Below are positions 32,623 through 45,014 of a stretch of 64,000 nt of DNA, piece by piece. Position 1 is the first letter of the stretch. Every line of letters starts with the position of its first letter. This DNA is from Topomyia yanbarensis (Eukaryota > Arthropoda > Insecta > Diptera > Culicidae), in contig NC_080670.1 in NCBI RefSeq assembly GCF_030247195.1, positions 30,738,497 through 30,802,496 of the forward strand, written 5' to 3'. Both the position numbers and the translations under genes were made by a program. The notes beneath the pieces are model-generated. The model was given only the letters and a program-made list of their open reading frames with translations, did not search any database and had not been told where the DNA came from.

Positions 32623-33520
32623 CCCCAGCCAGCCCGGGGATGACGACGGAGGACCAATTTACAGCATGCCATTCGGGCACCGTAGAAAAAAAAACAGAAG
32701 CAGCAGAGTAGGGGGGACAGACAAATGGGCAAAACCACCACCACCGCTGCCGCCGCTTTCACGTTTGTGTGGGAGTGTGAAATGATGTTTAATCGTTTAC
32801 TAGCTTGATAGAAAAGCCCGTATCAATGTTCAACCATTCGTTTTTTCTTTCTTCTTCATTCGGAGGAACCTCATCTTTCGGTGCAGCACGTCGTCTGGTT
32901 GGAGATTGAAGGGGGTTTGGGGTGAGGTGAGGGTGCCTGGGTGAAGCTGCGCAGCGTTGGTTTTAGCGGAAAGTTACGTCTAATGTCTAATTAGTGGAAG
33001 TAATACTAGATAAGCGATGTAAAGTGAGTGCAAATAGGGTGGGTGAATGCGTGAGAACTGAGTGCGGAAAGTAGGCGCGTTATTAGTGCGCGAACGGTTT
33101 AGGATATTACATTTATATATATATTTAGGATAGTAACAGTTTTTTGTTTGTCTGTAAGAGCTTCGATAAGGCGTGTGAAACGCGCCATGAACAAAGGTTA
33201 GGACGAGATTTGGACGACTGGGTTCTTTTTCCTCTGGCACGAAAAACACAAATTTAAGGATCGTTTCATGTTTGGGGCAACGCTGTTTGACCTCTTGTTC
33301 CTGATCGAATAGTGGTCGCAAGCGTTTTTTTTTTGGAAGACTTGTGGCAGATGAAAGTGTAGGGGTGTACCGCATGTGGCATAGTGAACGTTTGGTTGTA
33401 ATCGGTTTGGCGTAATGCTTATTGAGAAGCAGGGACATTTTGCACAATGGTTCTTCATTAGAAACAAGGACATATGACTTAATAGACATTTGGCGTAACG
33501 TTCCTTTGTGTAATAAATGT
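32623..33520 (+). other. probable ELOVL 3' UTR
   Basis: Sequence after the stop codon without mobile elements. A poly(A) signal AATAAA is at 33512-33517; the true end of the transcript is inferred. The minus-strand frame of 169 codons at 32980-33489 has no recognisable domain and is taken as chance. Confidence 0.5.
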
Positions 33521-33977
33521 TTCGAGCAATTGCAATTTATTTGAAAAGGATAATTAGTTCGACAAATTTCTCTCGCTTTTTTAGCGAAAATTAATCGACC
33601 CTTATTTCTTTCATGTTATGATAACTATTGAAGTTATAAAATTGAACATTTTTCAATCACTAATAACTCGTACACTATTCGAGGTAATCCCCGAGAATAA
33701 CCTGGGTAGATACCTCCTTCATAGCAGATGTCCGATCTGTATCGCTTTTCGTGGCGATTAATTGTAGAGGAGAGAAAGGTTCGTTTCTGCTTATCTTCGG
33801 TAACAATTGAGGTTTTATGGCACTCTTGAGGCACTTCTTAAAACTTAGAACGCACTGGTAGTGTGCTATAAAACCAAAATTGTTACTTGGGATCTTACAC
33901 AGCGAGAGTGGCCCGGTGTCACTGGGTTCATTATGGTAGCAAGTGGATTTTAGCTTCCTTTTTCTGAACAAGTCCCT

Positions 33978-34258
33978 GCACTGAAAGAATAAATTCGTAA
34001 ATAGAACGAAAACGTTTACAAAATGCACGAATCGGTTCATCGTTTTCGGCAACCAAGCTTTTTCGTGCATTGTAAATAGTTGGTTTCTTCGTTCCACGTC
34101 TTAAAAACATGGGGACTTGATGAATGAAAATTTTCGTAAATTTAAATATTTAGTGTACGTTGCACGAAATTTATCGTCGGAAACAAAACTATTTTTCGTG
34201 AAGGAAACGATAAAATGTGTTATTTTACTAAATGTTTTACCTAAAAAAGCAAATAGTT
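33978..34258. repeat. A/T-rich repeat, copy 2
   Basis: Starts CACTGAAAGAATAAATTCG and shares the internal words listed for 27075-27495. It is shorter and lacks a clear right end. 33521-33977 before it shows nothing recognisable. Confidence 0.5.
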
Positions 34259-34344
34259 AGAATGATCGCCCGGAAGCGCGAAATCGTTTCACCCTTAATT
34301 TTCCCATAACTAAAGTTTGCAGTTGAGCAGATTTAGCATCAAAA

Positions 34345-34500
34345 GGCTGAAAATCAAAAGGCAGAAATAAATAAGGCGAAATTTTCAAAAGGCGAAAATT
34401 CAAAAGGCCTAATGCTAAAAAGGTCGAAAAATCAAATTGCCGAAAACTCAAAAGGCGAAAACTCAAAAGGCGAAAACTCAAAAAGCCGAAACTCGTAAGG
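34345..34500 (+). repeat. degenerate minisatellite, AAAAGGCGAAAACTC unit
   Basis: About ten imperfect 14-15-bp units; the last three (34435-34480) are nearly identical. Related words in reverse orientation (CGGCCTTATGAAAATT) occur at 41080-41160. 34501-35325 contains only a short (GATT)n run near 34540 and nothing else recognised. Confidence 0.7.
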
Positions 34501-35325
34501 AAAACTTTTTATAGCCGATTATTTCACATTGTGCTATTGTTGATTGATTGATTGATTGGAGAAGACATCATTTGAGATTAATACAATCAGCCCCAAATTC
34601 TAATAAAATTAATTTCAAAAGACAAAATGTCGAAGAGGTAATATTCAAACGTACACCCACATTTTGAATGGATAAAAATATCAAATGAGCTTCAAGAATA
34701 ATTAAAAATATGTCAAATAATCAATTGCTAAAATTACTGTACCGCAATTTCTCTTGTTACCAACTTAGCGCTCAAGTTTTCAGAAGTCGAAAATCGCATT
34801 AATTCGGCCCTATTCTGCGCGGCGTGTGACGTGAGACGACTAATCGCACCTCACTATAAGTGACTTTTCATTTAAAAAAAAATTCTCAACACGTTTCTCG
34901 CTATATCTCAGTAACCAAGCAGAATGTCAAAATTCTGACAACGCCACTTTGTAGAGATTTTTAGACAAGTAATGTGGCATATCTAACTCAGTTTACCCCA
35001 AAATGGCGTTTGTCATAAAATAGCACAACAGCGACGATCTATCTTCTTCTATATATAACCGATTGCTGTAAAAATTTGTACATAGTAGACATTTGTTGTG
35101 GAGCGTGTTTGTGTGCTATTGGTTGAGGATTATCTGCCCGCCAGAAGGCGCTTTGGAACAAATTGTGTTTTCCTCCTATTTCGTTGAAAGTCGCAGCAAC
35201 GCGCGATGGGTATTAGCTAGTATTTCTATAGAACTATCAGTGATAAAAGAAGGCAATATCTCATATATAACTTTTTAATTTTTTTTCTTGTTTTATTAAC
35301 GACTTAGAGTGAGTCAATCTTTTTC

Positions 35326-38300
35326 CTTTTTGCCTTTCTCATATAAAGAAAGGCTATGCAATCACTGTAAAAATCGACTTTTTAACCGAGGCCCGGAGGG
35401 CCGAGTGTCATACACCATTCGATTCAGTTCGTCGAGATCGGCAAATGTCTGTGTGTGTGTATGTATGTATGTGTGTGTGTATGTGTGTGTGTATGTGTGT
35501 GTGTCATTTAAACTCACACAATTTTCTCAGAGATGGCTAAGCCGATTTTCGCAAACTTAGTTTCATCTGAAAGGTATAACGCTCCCATAAGCTGCTATTG
35601 AATTGTTAGTTGATCCAACTTCCGGTTCCGGAGTTACGGGTTGAAGAGTGCGGTCACACAGCAAATTCCCATATAAACTGGTACCACCATGATGTTCAAA
35701 CGATGTAAAACATATTAAAATTGATGTAACATTACTCTAGTTTGCGGGTCTGGATCACTAATGATCAATCAAAGCAGCTTTGACCACATTGGCCACCTAT
35801 GACGGTTCATGACGCCCCCGGGGAACCCGCCAAGTTCCTAAGCTAATATCACACCCATTCCCCAACGAATTCTCTACCGATTTTTACAAACTTGATTTCA
35901 AATGAAAGATACAGTAATACAAATGACTGCTGCTGAATTTCATTCGGTTCTGACTTTTGCTTCCGGAGTTACAGGGGTGTTAGTAAGAAGCCGTGTGGTG
36001 TCCGGCGGGCTGAAATCTTTTTGCACTATTTCAACCAAGAATAGAACCTCTGGGAACTGCTCCCATGTCGTAAGAGGCGACTAACAACATGCTAGGAGTT
36101 CCTAGGCCGACGTTTTGCTCCGTACCGAAGACTTAATCTGGACGGACCTTAAGGTTTTCCATATTACCCTCTTTCCAGTCTGTATTTAGTGAATCACTGA
36201 CATATACTCACCTTTTCTGATTCGCCTTTCTTGATTGGGTACCAACGTTTTAAGTTTCTTCTGGCGGTTGTATATTAGCCGTAAATGACGAAATCTAATT
36301 CTACACTAAGTAACAGAATATATTAATATACCGGCACTTCCACGCCAAGGTTTAACTTCCAAAGCTTTGGTTTAAAAACCGTTTTTAAAAAATGGAAACT
36401 TTCATGTAGGAAATTTATTGAATTGGCCTAAGATGGAGCTGTCGAATTTCACAAAAAGCTTTTTATGTTGCAAGTGATCTGTAGTTGTGTTAAATTAGGT
36501 ATTTTTCTATTATATTTGGAACCGTCTACTGACAAATCTACATTTACGAATACCTCCAAAAGTGACTCCTTGAGGTCTCATGAAGGCCTGACACTAGCTT
36601 TATGATACTTTTGCTTTTCTAAACAGTAATAAAAATCTCAACATTCAAGAACTTCACTTTGTCAGAAAATGTAGGGCCATCGGAAGCTAAAACTTCGTAA
36701 AATCGCACTCCTGGTCCTTTTTTCAGTGCAGTACTCTACGTCACTCGTTCAAATTTGCACCGCTCTTATGGTAGTCGGTATTTGCTAGTATTACTGTTCT
36801 CCCATCCATTCTGGTAGTCAAACGGTGGGATAGCAAAATTCTTACAAGTTTCCTATCTCATGCCTCCACGCGAGTCTAAGTCTATTGATGACATTTGGTC
36901 CTTAGACCGCAGAATGAGAGGGTGCGAACAGAATGAGAGGGTGCGAACAGATCTAGTCGAGAAAACATTGCCGTAAAAATGAATAGTTGATCGGAAATTA
37001 GCCCCAATACGACTAATCTGACTAGTATCTATGAACACGGCTCAATACGTATTGAAAATTCGCCGCGTCTGTTTTTATGAACCTAATTTAAAGCTCCGTT
37101 ATTGCTAACAAGCCCGTGCATCAGGTTAACAATCCTTTATATTTCCCTTCAGTGTTCGGTATTATCGCTCGTATACTTGTATTCCACAAACAATCCGATA
37201 TGGAAAATAAGAAATACTTTCCTTGATTTATAACATCTCTCGCTATTTTTGCCTGTATAATGTGTTATCACTCGGTAGTTTTCAAGCCAATAAATATATC
37301 GTAGAGAAGAAGTAGCGAATTCTGTCCAAATACTGTTGCAATAAATAGTGATCCGGCCCATTACGCGGATAAGATTAGCTTTTCTAGGCAATACTCCCAC
37401 GGTCGGCCGTGTGGAGTTCAAATTGCTTTTGTTTAGGGAACATAGTATACTCTCGGTAGCCGGCTGCCCAGAGTTTAAAAATAACCAAAAACTAAACAAG
37501 ATCATCTCTTTTTCGAGTGATCGTGCACTCGAAGACTAACTAAACAACTACCTAATAAAACATGCTTTACAGGTCGCATCGTTTGCTTGGAGCGAATCCT
37601 AGACCTGATACCCTTCCAAACCACCAACTCCGCGACACCTATGGAAGAGTCTGATGAATCGTCGTCCTTCCGTTAAGTAGGTGGAGCATCAACACTTCCC
37701 ATCTACCTTATCCTTTATCCTTCCCCGTGAACGATGGAGATGGGGGCGGCCGGCAATGATGGCTATCATGCTGTTGAGATTTTAATATGGGTCGGATTGG
37801 TATGAATTCCTACTTACCACTTCCTAAGCAACTCTTATTAGATAATCAGCAGTCAAACATGATGAAGTCAGTGTGCAATCCGCCAAAATCATCGTCACAA
37901 CGCAACGCAACGCAACGGAGTTACAGGGGTGTTAGTAAGGATACACTGGAATTTCCCATATAAATCGGTACAATCGTAATACCTCAAAGGCTAAAAACTA
38001 TTGAAATGGTCACCAAATTACTTCTACTCGCAGATCTAGATCACTGATTGCCAATCAAACATTCTTTGAATATATTGTCCACTATCGACGATTCCGGAAG
38101 TCCGGAATTTCGGGCATATTCCACAATTAAAGTCACATCGGTTCTTCGGTGATGACTGAACCGATTTTCTCAAACCAAGTCTCAAATGGACGGCAAAATA
38201 TACAGTTGAGTATTGCGTCGCCGCCCCTCCCACCCACCTTGCCCGGACACCTCCCTCCTTCATCACTCCCCTCCCCTTGGACCACCCTCACGCCCGCATT

Positions 38301-38405
38301 TCCTTCATCCACCCCGTATACGTTTCAAACCTATTCCACCAACATTTCAAAATATAATCACATGAAGATAACATTGAACTCATGCTGATTAAGCTAATTA
38401 AATAT
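35326..38405 (+). repeat. microsatellite-bearing repeat, copy A, split by a 1.9-kb insertion
   Basis: It starts TTTTTGCCTTTCTCATATA, then GAGGCCCGGAGGGCCGAGTG and a TATG/TG microsatellite (35450-35505). Then come GGCTAAGCCGATTTTCGCAA and several GGTTCCGGAGTTAC-type words. It is interrupted at 35988-37915 and resumes at 37940 with ACTGGAATTTCCCATATAAA, a C-rich stretch and the AT-rich end. Other copies lie at 38412, 55098, 61003 and 61401. There is no open reading frame of note. Confidence 0.75.
35988..37915 (+). mobile_element. insertion with 24-bp target duplication and CGCAA-repeat tail (LINE-like, non-coding)
   Basis: The 24 bases at 35964-35987 are repeated exactly at 37916-37939. Just inside the right copy is a short tandem tail (CGCAA)n at about 37900-37915, which points to target-primed reverse transcription. 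The left part contains CCCATGTCGTAAGAGGCGAC, a widely seen LINE 5' motif in insects by my recollection. The right part (37570-37830) looks like a LINE 3' UTR. No reverse transcriptase frame exists between, so it is a deletion derivative or SINE-like. 36911-36948 holds a 19-bp tandem duplication. Confidence 0.72.
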
Positions 38406-38411
38406 TATTGT

Positions 38412-39376
38412 TTTGCCTTTCTCATATAGAAAGGTTATGCAATTGCTCCAAAAACTGACTTTAACCGAGGCCCGGAGGGCCGAGTCTCATATAACATTCG
38501 ACTCAGTTCGCCGAGATCGCAAAATATCTGTGTGTATGTATGTGTGTATGTATGTCTGTATGTATGTATGTATGTATGTATGTATGTATGTATGTATGTA
38601 TGTATGTATGTATGTATGTATGTATGTATGTATGTATGTATGTATGTATGTATGTATGTATGTGTGTGTATGTGCGGATTTGTTAATTTGAATTTCATTT
38701 TCAACCGACATCTTCCGGATAAAGAGTTGAGAGTATGGTTACTAAAAAAAATGGTTGATTTGTCCACATCGGTTTCTCGGAATTTTCTGAACCGATTTTG
38801 ACAAACTTGATTTTAAATGAAAGGTCCATCAGCTGCTGTTGAATTTTGTGTGGATCCGAGTTCTGGTTCCTGAATTACAGGGTGATACGCACGATCACGC
38901 AGCAAATCCCGATTCTAACGAATTCTACGATAAATGTAAAAAGGTGATTTTTTTTCCAAAATGTAAACACAACTGCTGAATTTGTAGATCTAGGTCACCA
39001 ACAGTCATTCAAAGTCTCTTTGGCCACACTGGCCACCATCGACGGATCCGGAAGCGTCCAAATTCAGAATAACGGTTATATTGGTTTCGCGAAAATGGCT
39101 GGACCGATATGATCAACTTAGTCTCAAATGAAAGGTGTTGCGTCCCCGGAAACTGATATTAAATTCCATCTTTATCCGACTTCCGGCTCCGGAGTTACGG
39201 ATTGTGGATGATACCGCGATGAATGCAAAAAGGTGCTTTTATATATACTTACCAAGTGTAATAAGAATGAAAGAAATTTCCATAATGTTATATTGTACGA
39301 ACCAGCTATTAAATAATAGTTTGGATAAATGAGAAAGGCACAATTGCACCACTAGGTGGATTGAAACAGGTTTTTA
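38412..39376 (+). repeat. microsatellite-bearing repeat, copy C, with long (TATG)n
   Basis: The most complete copy. Start TTTTGCCTTTCTCATATAGA, GAGGCCCGGAGGGCCGAG box, then an almost pure TATG array from about 38530 to 38665. After this come three to four blocks with CCGA..T..CCTGAATTACAGG wording. It ends GAGAAAGGCACAATTGCACC...GGTGGATT near 39362. The start and the reversed end both contain TGCCTTTCTCAT, so short TIRs are likely. Confidence 0.85.
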
Positions 39377-39382
39377 TATTGT

Positions 39383-39690
39383 AAGTTTAGAAAAGCGTGG
39401 AGTAGGGTCATATGAGCAAGCTTAGAGTTCCGACAACATAAGTCATTAAAGTGACTTTACGCTTGTCCGCAGACTCAGGTGATTCGCATTTAATGCCAAA
39501 AGATCCTGACTCCTGCGTTGCAGAAGACAAAGAGTTAAGTAGCCGGAAAACTCTTAGCTTGCTCATATGACCCTTCTCCACGCTTTTCTAAACTTTCTTA
39601 CTTCAAATCCTTGCTCTTCCTTGAGTACTATGGCTCCTAATACTCATATATAACGTTATTATTATGTGACGTTATTATATAGAATAGAAA
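39383..39690. repeat. palindromic MITE-like repeat (partner of 20560-21350)
   Basis: The arms 39383-39430 and 39548-39597 are reverse complements over about 48 bp (AAGTTTAGAAAAGCGTGGAG at the outer end). Between them is the loop with CACCTGAGTCTGCGG (reversed) and an intact TTAA at the site where the other copy carries a MITE. Homology to the other copy extends past the right arm to about 39690. Confidence 0.8.
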
Positions 39691-39724
39691 AGATAAATAT
39701 GATATTTTCATTTTACTCCTGCTG

Positions 39725-40110
39725 GCGTTTAGCAGACATTTCGCCTAACGATTTTTCGGCATAATGGTCATTTGAATTATTTTTACCTCCAGGGTAACAG
39801 TCATTTGGTATATTTCTAATGTCCGTCGTTTGTCGTAACGGACATTTGGCAGAACAATTTTCATCTCAAGGGTAACGGTCATTTAACATACTTTCTAATT
39901 TGCGTAAAATGAGGGTCATTTGGCATAACGAACTTTTGGTATAATTTTGAGAAGTTGTCACACTGAAAGTTATTTGACATATATTTTCATCTACAGGGAA
40001 AAAGAAATAACTGTGCGAGAGGCAAGACCATTTGGCATAATTTTAAACCGTGCTACTGCTGAGGGTAATTATGTTCAGGAAATTTTAATTTAGCATAATT
40101 GGTCGTTTGG
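39725..40110 (+). repeat. degenerate tandem repeat around GGTCATTTGGCATAA
   Basis: At least eight diverged occurrences of TCATTTGGCATAA-like words spaced 30-60 bp apart. Similar CATTATGCC/ACGTCCATTA words recur at 43595-43705. This is an old satellite-like array without coding potential. Confidence 0.55.
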
Positions 40111-41370
40111 CATATCTACATTTAGATTCTATAACATTATCCAGAAAGCCATCTCCTAGCAAATAAAATGCTGCAGCTTTTTCCCGGATTACCTTTTACA
40201 GATATTACCAATTCCCAGAAAACTTATCTCCAGAAAATACCAAAGCGCAGAAAACTCCCACAGAAAATTAAAATCCAGAAATATGCATCAATTTCAATTT
40301 TAATGCAATTCAAAAAACTCGAATAAACCGCTATATTTAAGTATACCGGGCAGACAAGAAGTTCACAACTTTTCTGGCATGATTTATTTGCGTGAACATT
40401 CAAAGAACTGCTCATGTTTGAAAGAAGGAATCAATTTCTATGTTTGAGTAAACCGGGAATACGCAAAAATCACATGTTAGCTTGCGGGGATCCGCTTACA
40501 TCATTTCAGTTCCTTGAGTTAAGTAACTTCACCACATGACCTTACTTACTATTATTTTAAAATCCATCAACAAGTCCCGATCAAAATGAAATAACAAGAT
40601 TATAGCAGAACACAATTTTTGTAACAGTAGTTAAAATAACAGAAATTTATAACAAGTTACAATGCGAGATATAGTTTTGAAATATTTTTGTTATGTGTTT
40701 CTGATCGGGGTGCTACACACAACACGGTTTCATTCTATTCTATCCCAGAAAGGGCAAGGAGGATGGGTACCACCTCCAATGATTGTGGCTAAATCGACTT
40801 TCCCGATTTCAAACATTCGCTGATCTTTTATCCAAAGGGAAGAACTAAAAATTAAATACCGCTTCTGGCACAAGATGATAATTGAATCAATTTTCAATGT
40901 CTATAAATATTTCTCAGACATCTGCTATAAGAATTTTTTGCGACTTTTCTACCTTTTCGCTCCAAAATTATAACTAGCTTCTCATTGGATTTTTTCTATT
41001 CAATTAAATTCAATTATTAGGAGTATGCGTATAGAGAACAAACGAAATTAGGCCTTGCAAAAAGTTTGCATTTTGTAATTTCGCCTTTTGATTTTTCAAC
41101 CTTATAGAATCGGCCTTATGAAAATTCGGCCTTATGATTTTCAGCCTTATGGTCTCGACCCGAAATATTACTTCTGCCACATTCAACCCCTTTCCGAGAA
41201 GTACAACCAGGTTTAGTTTCAAACTTGAGTTGAGGTAAAACGGGATCTTCGATGGCCATTCAACAGGATGGTGGAATGACATTTCTGCAGAAAAGTACAA
41301 ACAACTTAATCAAATGACACCTCTGCTCAAAAGAACTAAAAGTCAATGTACTTCCCCACTTGCCAGAGCC
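40111..41370. other. no recognised feature
   Basis: AT-rich DNA. The only structure I note is a cluster of CGGCCTTATGA-type words at 41080-41160, related in style to the minisatellite at 34345. Confidence 0.5.
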
Positions 41371-41373
41371 GTA

Positions 41374-41450
41374 CTGCCCATGATCGCAAATCAGTCCCAT
41401 AAAGATACGAAATCCCATAGAAAACGGGACAAATATGCGATCATGGGCAG
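41374..41450. repeat. 77-bp MITE with 15-bp perfect TIRs
   Basis: The ends CTGCCCATGATCGCA match perfectly in inverted orientation. CGTA flanks both sides (41370-41373 and 41451-41454), a possible 4-bp duplication, or TA plus context. There is almost no interior. Confidence 0.75.
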
Positions 41451-41810
41451 CGTAGTGGCCTTCTGGCGCCCTTTGCGAAGTCTTGCCCCCTTTGGGCATT
41501 TGTCTGATTAATCTAACCGAAAAGTAATGCCCTCAATATGAAGCACCAAAACACTATAGTTCAGTGAAATTTACATATAAGTTTGATGAAAATTTGCCTT
41601 TAATATCATTCCAAGTCAGGTGTTTAAAGGTTATGGATGGAGCATTCTTTCGGAAGACTGCGAAATACATAAGTTAACGCTAGGTACTTAAAGGCGACGG
41701 ACAAAGAAACGCTCCGCCAGACTGTAGATCGGTTTATTGAGCGAACGATTTATTAGAGAATTCAACACGCTTCTATCACACGACATTTCGAAGACTTTAT
41801 TTGAATATTT

Positions 41811-42061
41811 CTTGAGCGTTTTTTCAAAACGTCATATCTGCAATGAGTTACTCTCTTTGTTTACTTTCTCTTCTGTTAATAATTCGGTCATTTTAACATT
41901 TATCCCTCAACTCTGCATAATATGCTAGTTAAAACCACCGTTTTTCGATCTGTACTGTAAAATAAGTGAAAAGTGTTATAGTGACGCCGTAAAAATCGAA
42001 AGAGAAAGTAAACAAAGAGCGTAACTCATTGCAGATATGACGTTTTGAAAAAACGCTCAAG
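41811..42061. repeat. 251-bp MITE with 64-bp TIRs
   Basis: The left arm 41811-41873 (CTTGAGCGTTTTTTCAAAAC onward) and right arm 41998-42061 are reverse complements with only about two differences. ATTT lies immediately outside both ends and could be the target duplication. The 124-bp spacer is non-coding. Confidence 0.85.
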
Positions 42062-44535
42062 ATTTGTTCTTGCACCAACCGTTCGGTATATTTACTACCG
42101 ATGCTTAAAAACTGGTAAATATACAGAAGTGAGCAGGGAACCCATGAAAAATTACCTTTCCCGATCCTGGGTACCACTTTTTGTTCCTCATACCACCCTG
42201 AGACAGGTTCAAATTTGGTCATCATTTACCTATTCATCGGATTAAGTATATATGGAAAAAAATCACAAAAAATATAGCGGACAATAATACAACAGATTAG
42301 GATTATCGCAGTTGTCGCTGTTCGTAACGATACTCGAGTGTCGAACTAGTGACAATCCGAATCATGTATTTTGTATGTTCTATATAGATGAAGAAATACC
42401 ACGGTTTTCGATTTTCATCACCAGGCGGCATTTCTAACGTCCAATAAGTAATTCTGAAAGTCTTAACGGAAATTGTGCGCTTAAAAATTAAAAAACCAGA
42501 AAATGATTTGAACTGATCCAAACAGCTTAGCATGTAGTAGAACTAGTGTGTGACTGATGCGGAAAAGTGCCCTACATAATGCTAAACAAATCCCTTTTAA
42601 GTGAAAGTAGAAATTATAACTGGTTACGATAGATTGGCACATGACTGATAGGCAGAGGTAGAAGGTGCCCGTAGTAGTAGGGAAAGTTGATTCTTCCTTG
42701 TGATTAAAATGGATTTGTGCATTAGTGTGTTAGGCCCTTTGCCACTATCAGTCAGATATCATTGCATCAGAATGCGAACAACTTTTTTGGATCCAATCAA
42801 ATTAACTTGCGTCCTGCATAAATGTATCGAGCTTGAATTTTCTTATAAGAATTTCAGACTTTCGCTTTCGGAATGGGTTAGGATGAGCAGATGTTTCCGG
42901 GACGAATGCATGACGCGCTCTAAAAACCTTTTACAGATGTACCTTTCCTGAATATTTAGAGACTTTTTGCAGATCTGAGATACCTAATTTGGCTCAAATT
43001 TCAAACAGTATCAGAGTATGGTATGTGGAATATTTATAACTGTGTAAAATAATTTCTGCTGTCTCGCGATCCTGGAGGCATGTTGGTAGACTTGAGTGAT
43101 TCATAGTTATGCTGTCTAAGCTCGACTCCTACTAACAGAAAACAAAAGATTAGCCTGTAAGATTTTAAGTCTGTTTCTAGTGTGCCCTTAACTCACAAAT
43201 GTGGTTTTAAAAAACTTTCTCCTCCATGGTAAAAAAATAGTTTTGACCTAAATTTTTACTGAAAACTAAAGGGAAAAATTTGCGTAGTGTAAAGTTCTCG
43301 AGTTTTTTTTTCTTACCATTTTTCACACAAATAGCTATTTTGAGAGACATTTTTCGGTTTAATTCCACTATATTATAAAAAGCTGCAATGTACTTTAAAA
43401 TCTACCCTGCATTACCCAGATAAACTTGCATTTCAAAATACATATGCTCCTTGCTATAATAAATACGTATTTCAACTACGACTTGTACTTCATTGGTGTA
43501 GACTAGTATCAACACTGATTTTTAAATATAGTGGAATTTAATCGAATAACATCTCTCATAGACGTCAATAAACTTTATATGGCAAAAGTGCATAATGACA
43601 AACGTCCATTACATCAAATGTGAATTACATCAAACGTCCCTTAACCTAACAATTTTTTTTTCTATAAATATTACGCCAAACGCCGCGAAAGTCCATTATG
43701 CCATTACCGGGGGTACACCCAAGTGTTGTAGGTAGCTAGCAGGGAAAAAGGTTTATTTTTTAACTTTTAAGAGAGATTTACGCAATAAAAGCTACAAAGA
43801 TTTCTCCGGATGCTGACACCCTTGTATTTATCTGTGGAAATGATTTTCATACAGCACCATGAATTGTTATTTTATATCTGAATAAATGTCACTTTCGGAT
43901 TCGGCTTTCGAAGAGAACTCACTCGATTTTTATTTTAGTTGAAACTGAAATGTACCGATAGACGTTTTGCGTGGAAGAGATCTTTTTTCGCAAGGCAGCC
44001 TTTGCTGCTCGATTATGAGCCAGGTAAACTGTCGAAATATTTGCTGAACTTGATTTGAAGAAAGGTATACTTTACTGAGCTTGGACTCCAGCGACCTCGA
44101 ATTTCGAACGTAGCCTTCACTCTGTCTTTGTTATGGCAAAACCGACTGCCCTCAAGCTGGAATCTTAGCCAGAAATGGTTTCATGAAGCAATTGAAAAGT
44201 AAGTGGTATGTACAATTTTAACAAATTTTATATTTTGATCAAAAACATCTCTGGTAGGTACCCGGCCTGCACGCAGTCATTCGAGTTACATGGGTGGACT
44301 TTATTCCGGAAAACGTGCAATTTGTGGTTAACGTTATCATCGTCTCATTCGGAGGAATTTAACAACTGAACTGAAAGTGGAAGAATCTGAAGGATAATAC
44401 TGAAAACGGCCAGAACAAAACTGAAAGAGAATTGATTAGTGTGAGACGTTTTGACTCAGTGTGAAAAAAATAAATGTGTGAAAAATAAATAAATAAATAG
44501 ATCACTTACGAATAAATCTGTACGACCTTGAGGAT
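42062..44535. other. no recognised gene
   Basis: 2.5 kb of AT-rich DNA. Apart from ACGTCCATTACATCAAA-type repeat words at 43595-43705 and an (AAAT)n run at 44482-44500, nothing is recognised. Confidence 0.5.
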
Positions 44536-44539
44536 AAGT

Positions 44540-44870
44540 TGGACAACATGAGACTTATTGGATGGCACTGCAATGGATGCTTTGAGTGAAATGGGCCAGA
44601 GTGGAAATACGAAAATCTATGGATGTGCTCCTGACAAACAGTGTATAGAGTCACTTAACGGGACTCATGAACGAGCAATTCTACCATTGGAGTGTATTCG
44701 CTCCAATGTCTGTAGACCGACCGACTCGGTGCACCGTGGTCGCCTGGGACGGATCTAGATACTTTGTTTTATTTATTGATGACTATACCCACTTAGTTGT
44801 TATTTATGTTATCAAGAAAAATCGGAACTGTTTGGTTGATGACGTCCACTGCGTAGTGGTGCTAAGAGAT
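44540..44870 (+). pseudogene. Ty1/copia pol fragment (integrase start)
   Basis: Two plus-strand frames give CIESLNGTHERAILPLECIRS with NVCRP, and then SRYFVLFIDDYTHLVVIYVI. This is the GAG-pre-integrase to integrase-core junction of copia elements: LE-hSDvCGP followed by G-rYFv-FIDDyT, where the IDD Asp belongs to the integrase core. The catalytic region after it is lost and a frameshift sits near 44750. Confidence 0.72.
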
Positions 44871-45014
44871 CAGGACATATGTTCGCTATTTTCGCTCCTA
44901 TTGTAGGTAGGTAGGTTTTGACGATCGATAGTTGAATAATTAGCCGTAATCTATTTTTTATGGCCGTAATCTAAGTTTGTTGTTTTAGTTGTAGCGAGGG
45001 CAATTTAACTCAAA

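Noticed and set aside
32980..33489. 169-codon minus-strand frame downstream of ELOVL
   Set aside because: No recognisable domain and located in the likely 3' UTR; no codon pattern of a real gene.
38529..38665. CRISPR-like regular array
   Set aside because: Pure 4-bp tandem repeats without spacers in a eukaryotic genome.
38435..38801. Open frames on both strands through the TATG array
   Set aside because: They are translations of the microsatellite (MYVC / THTYI repeats), not genes.
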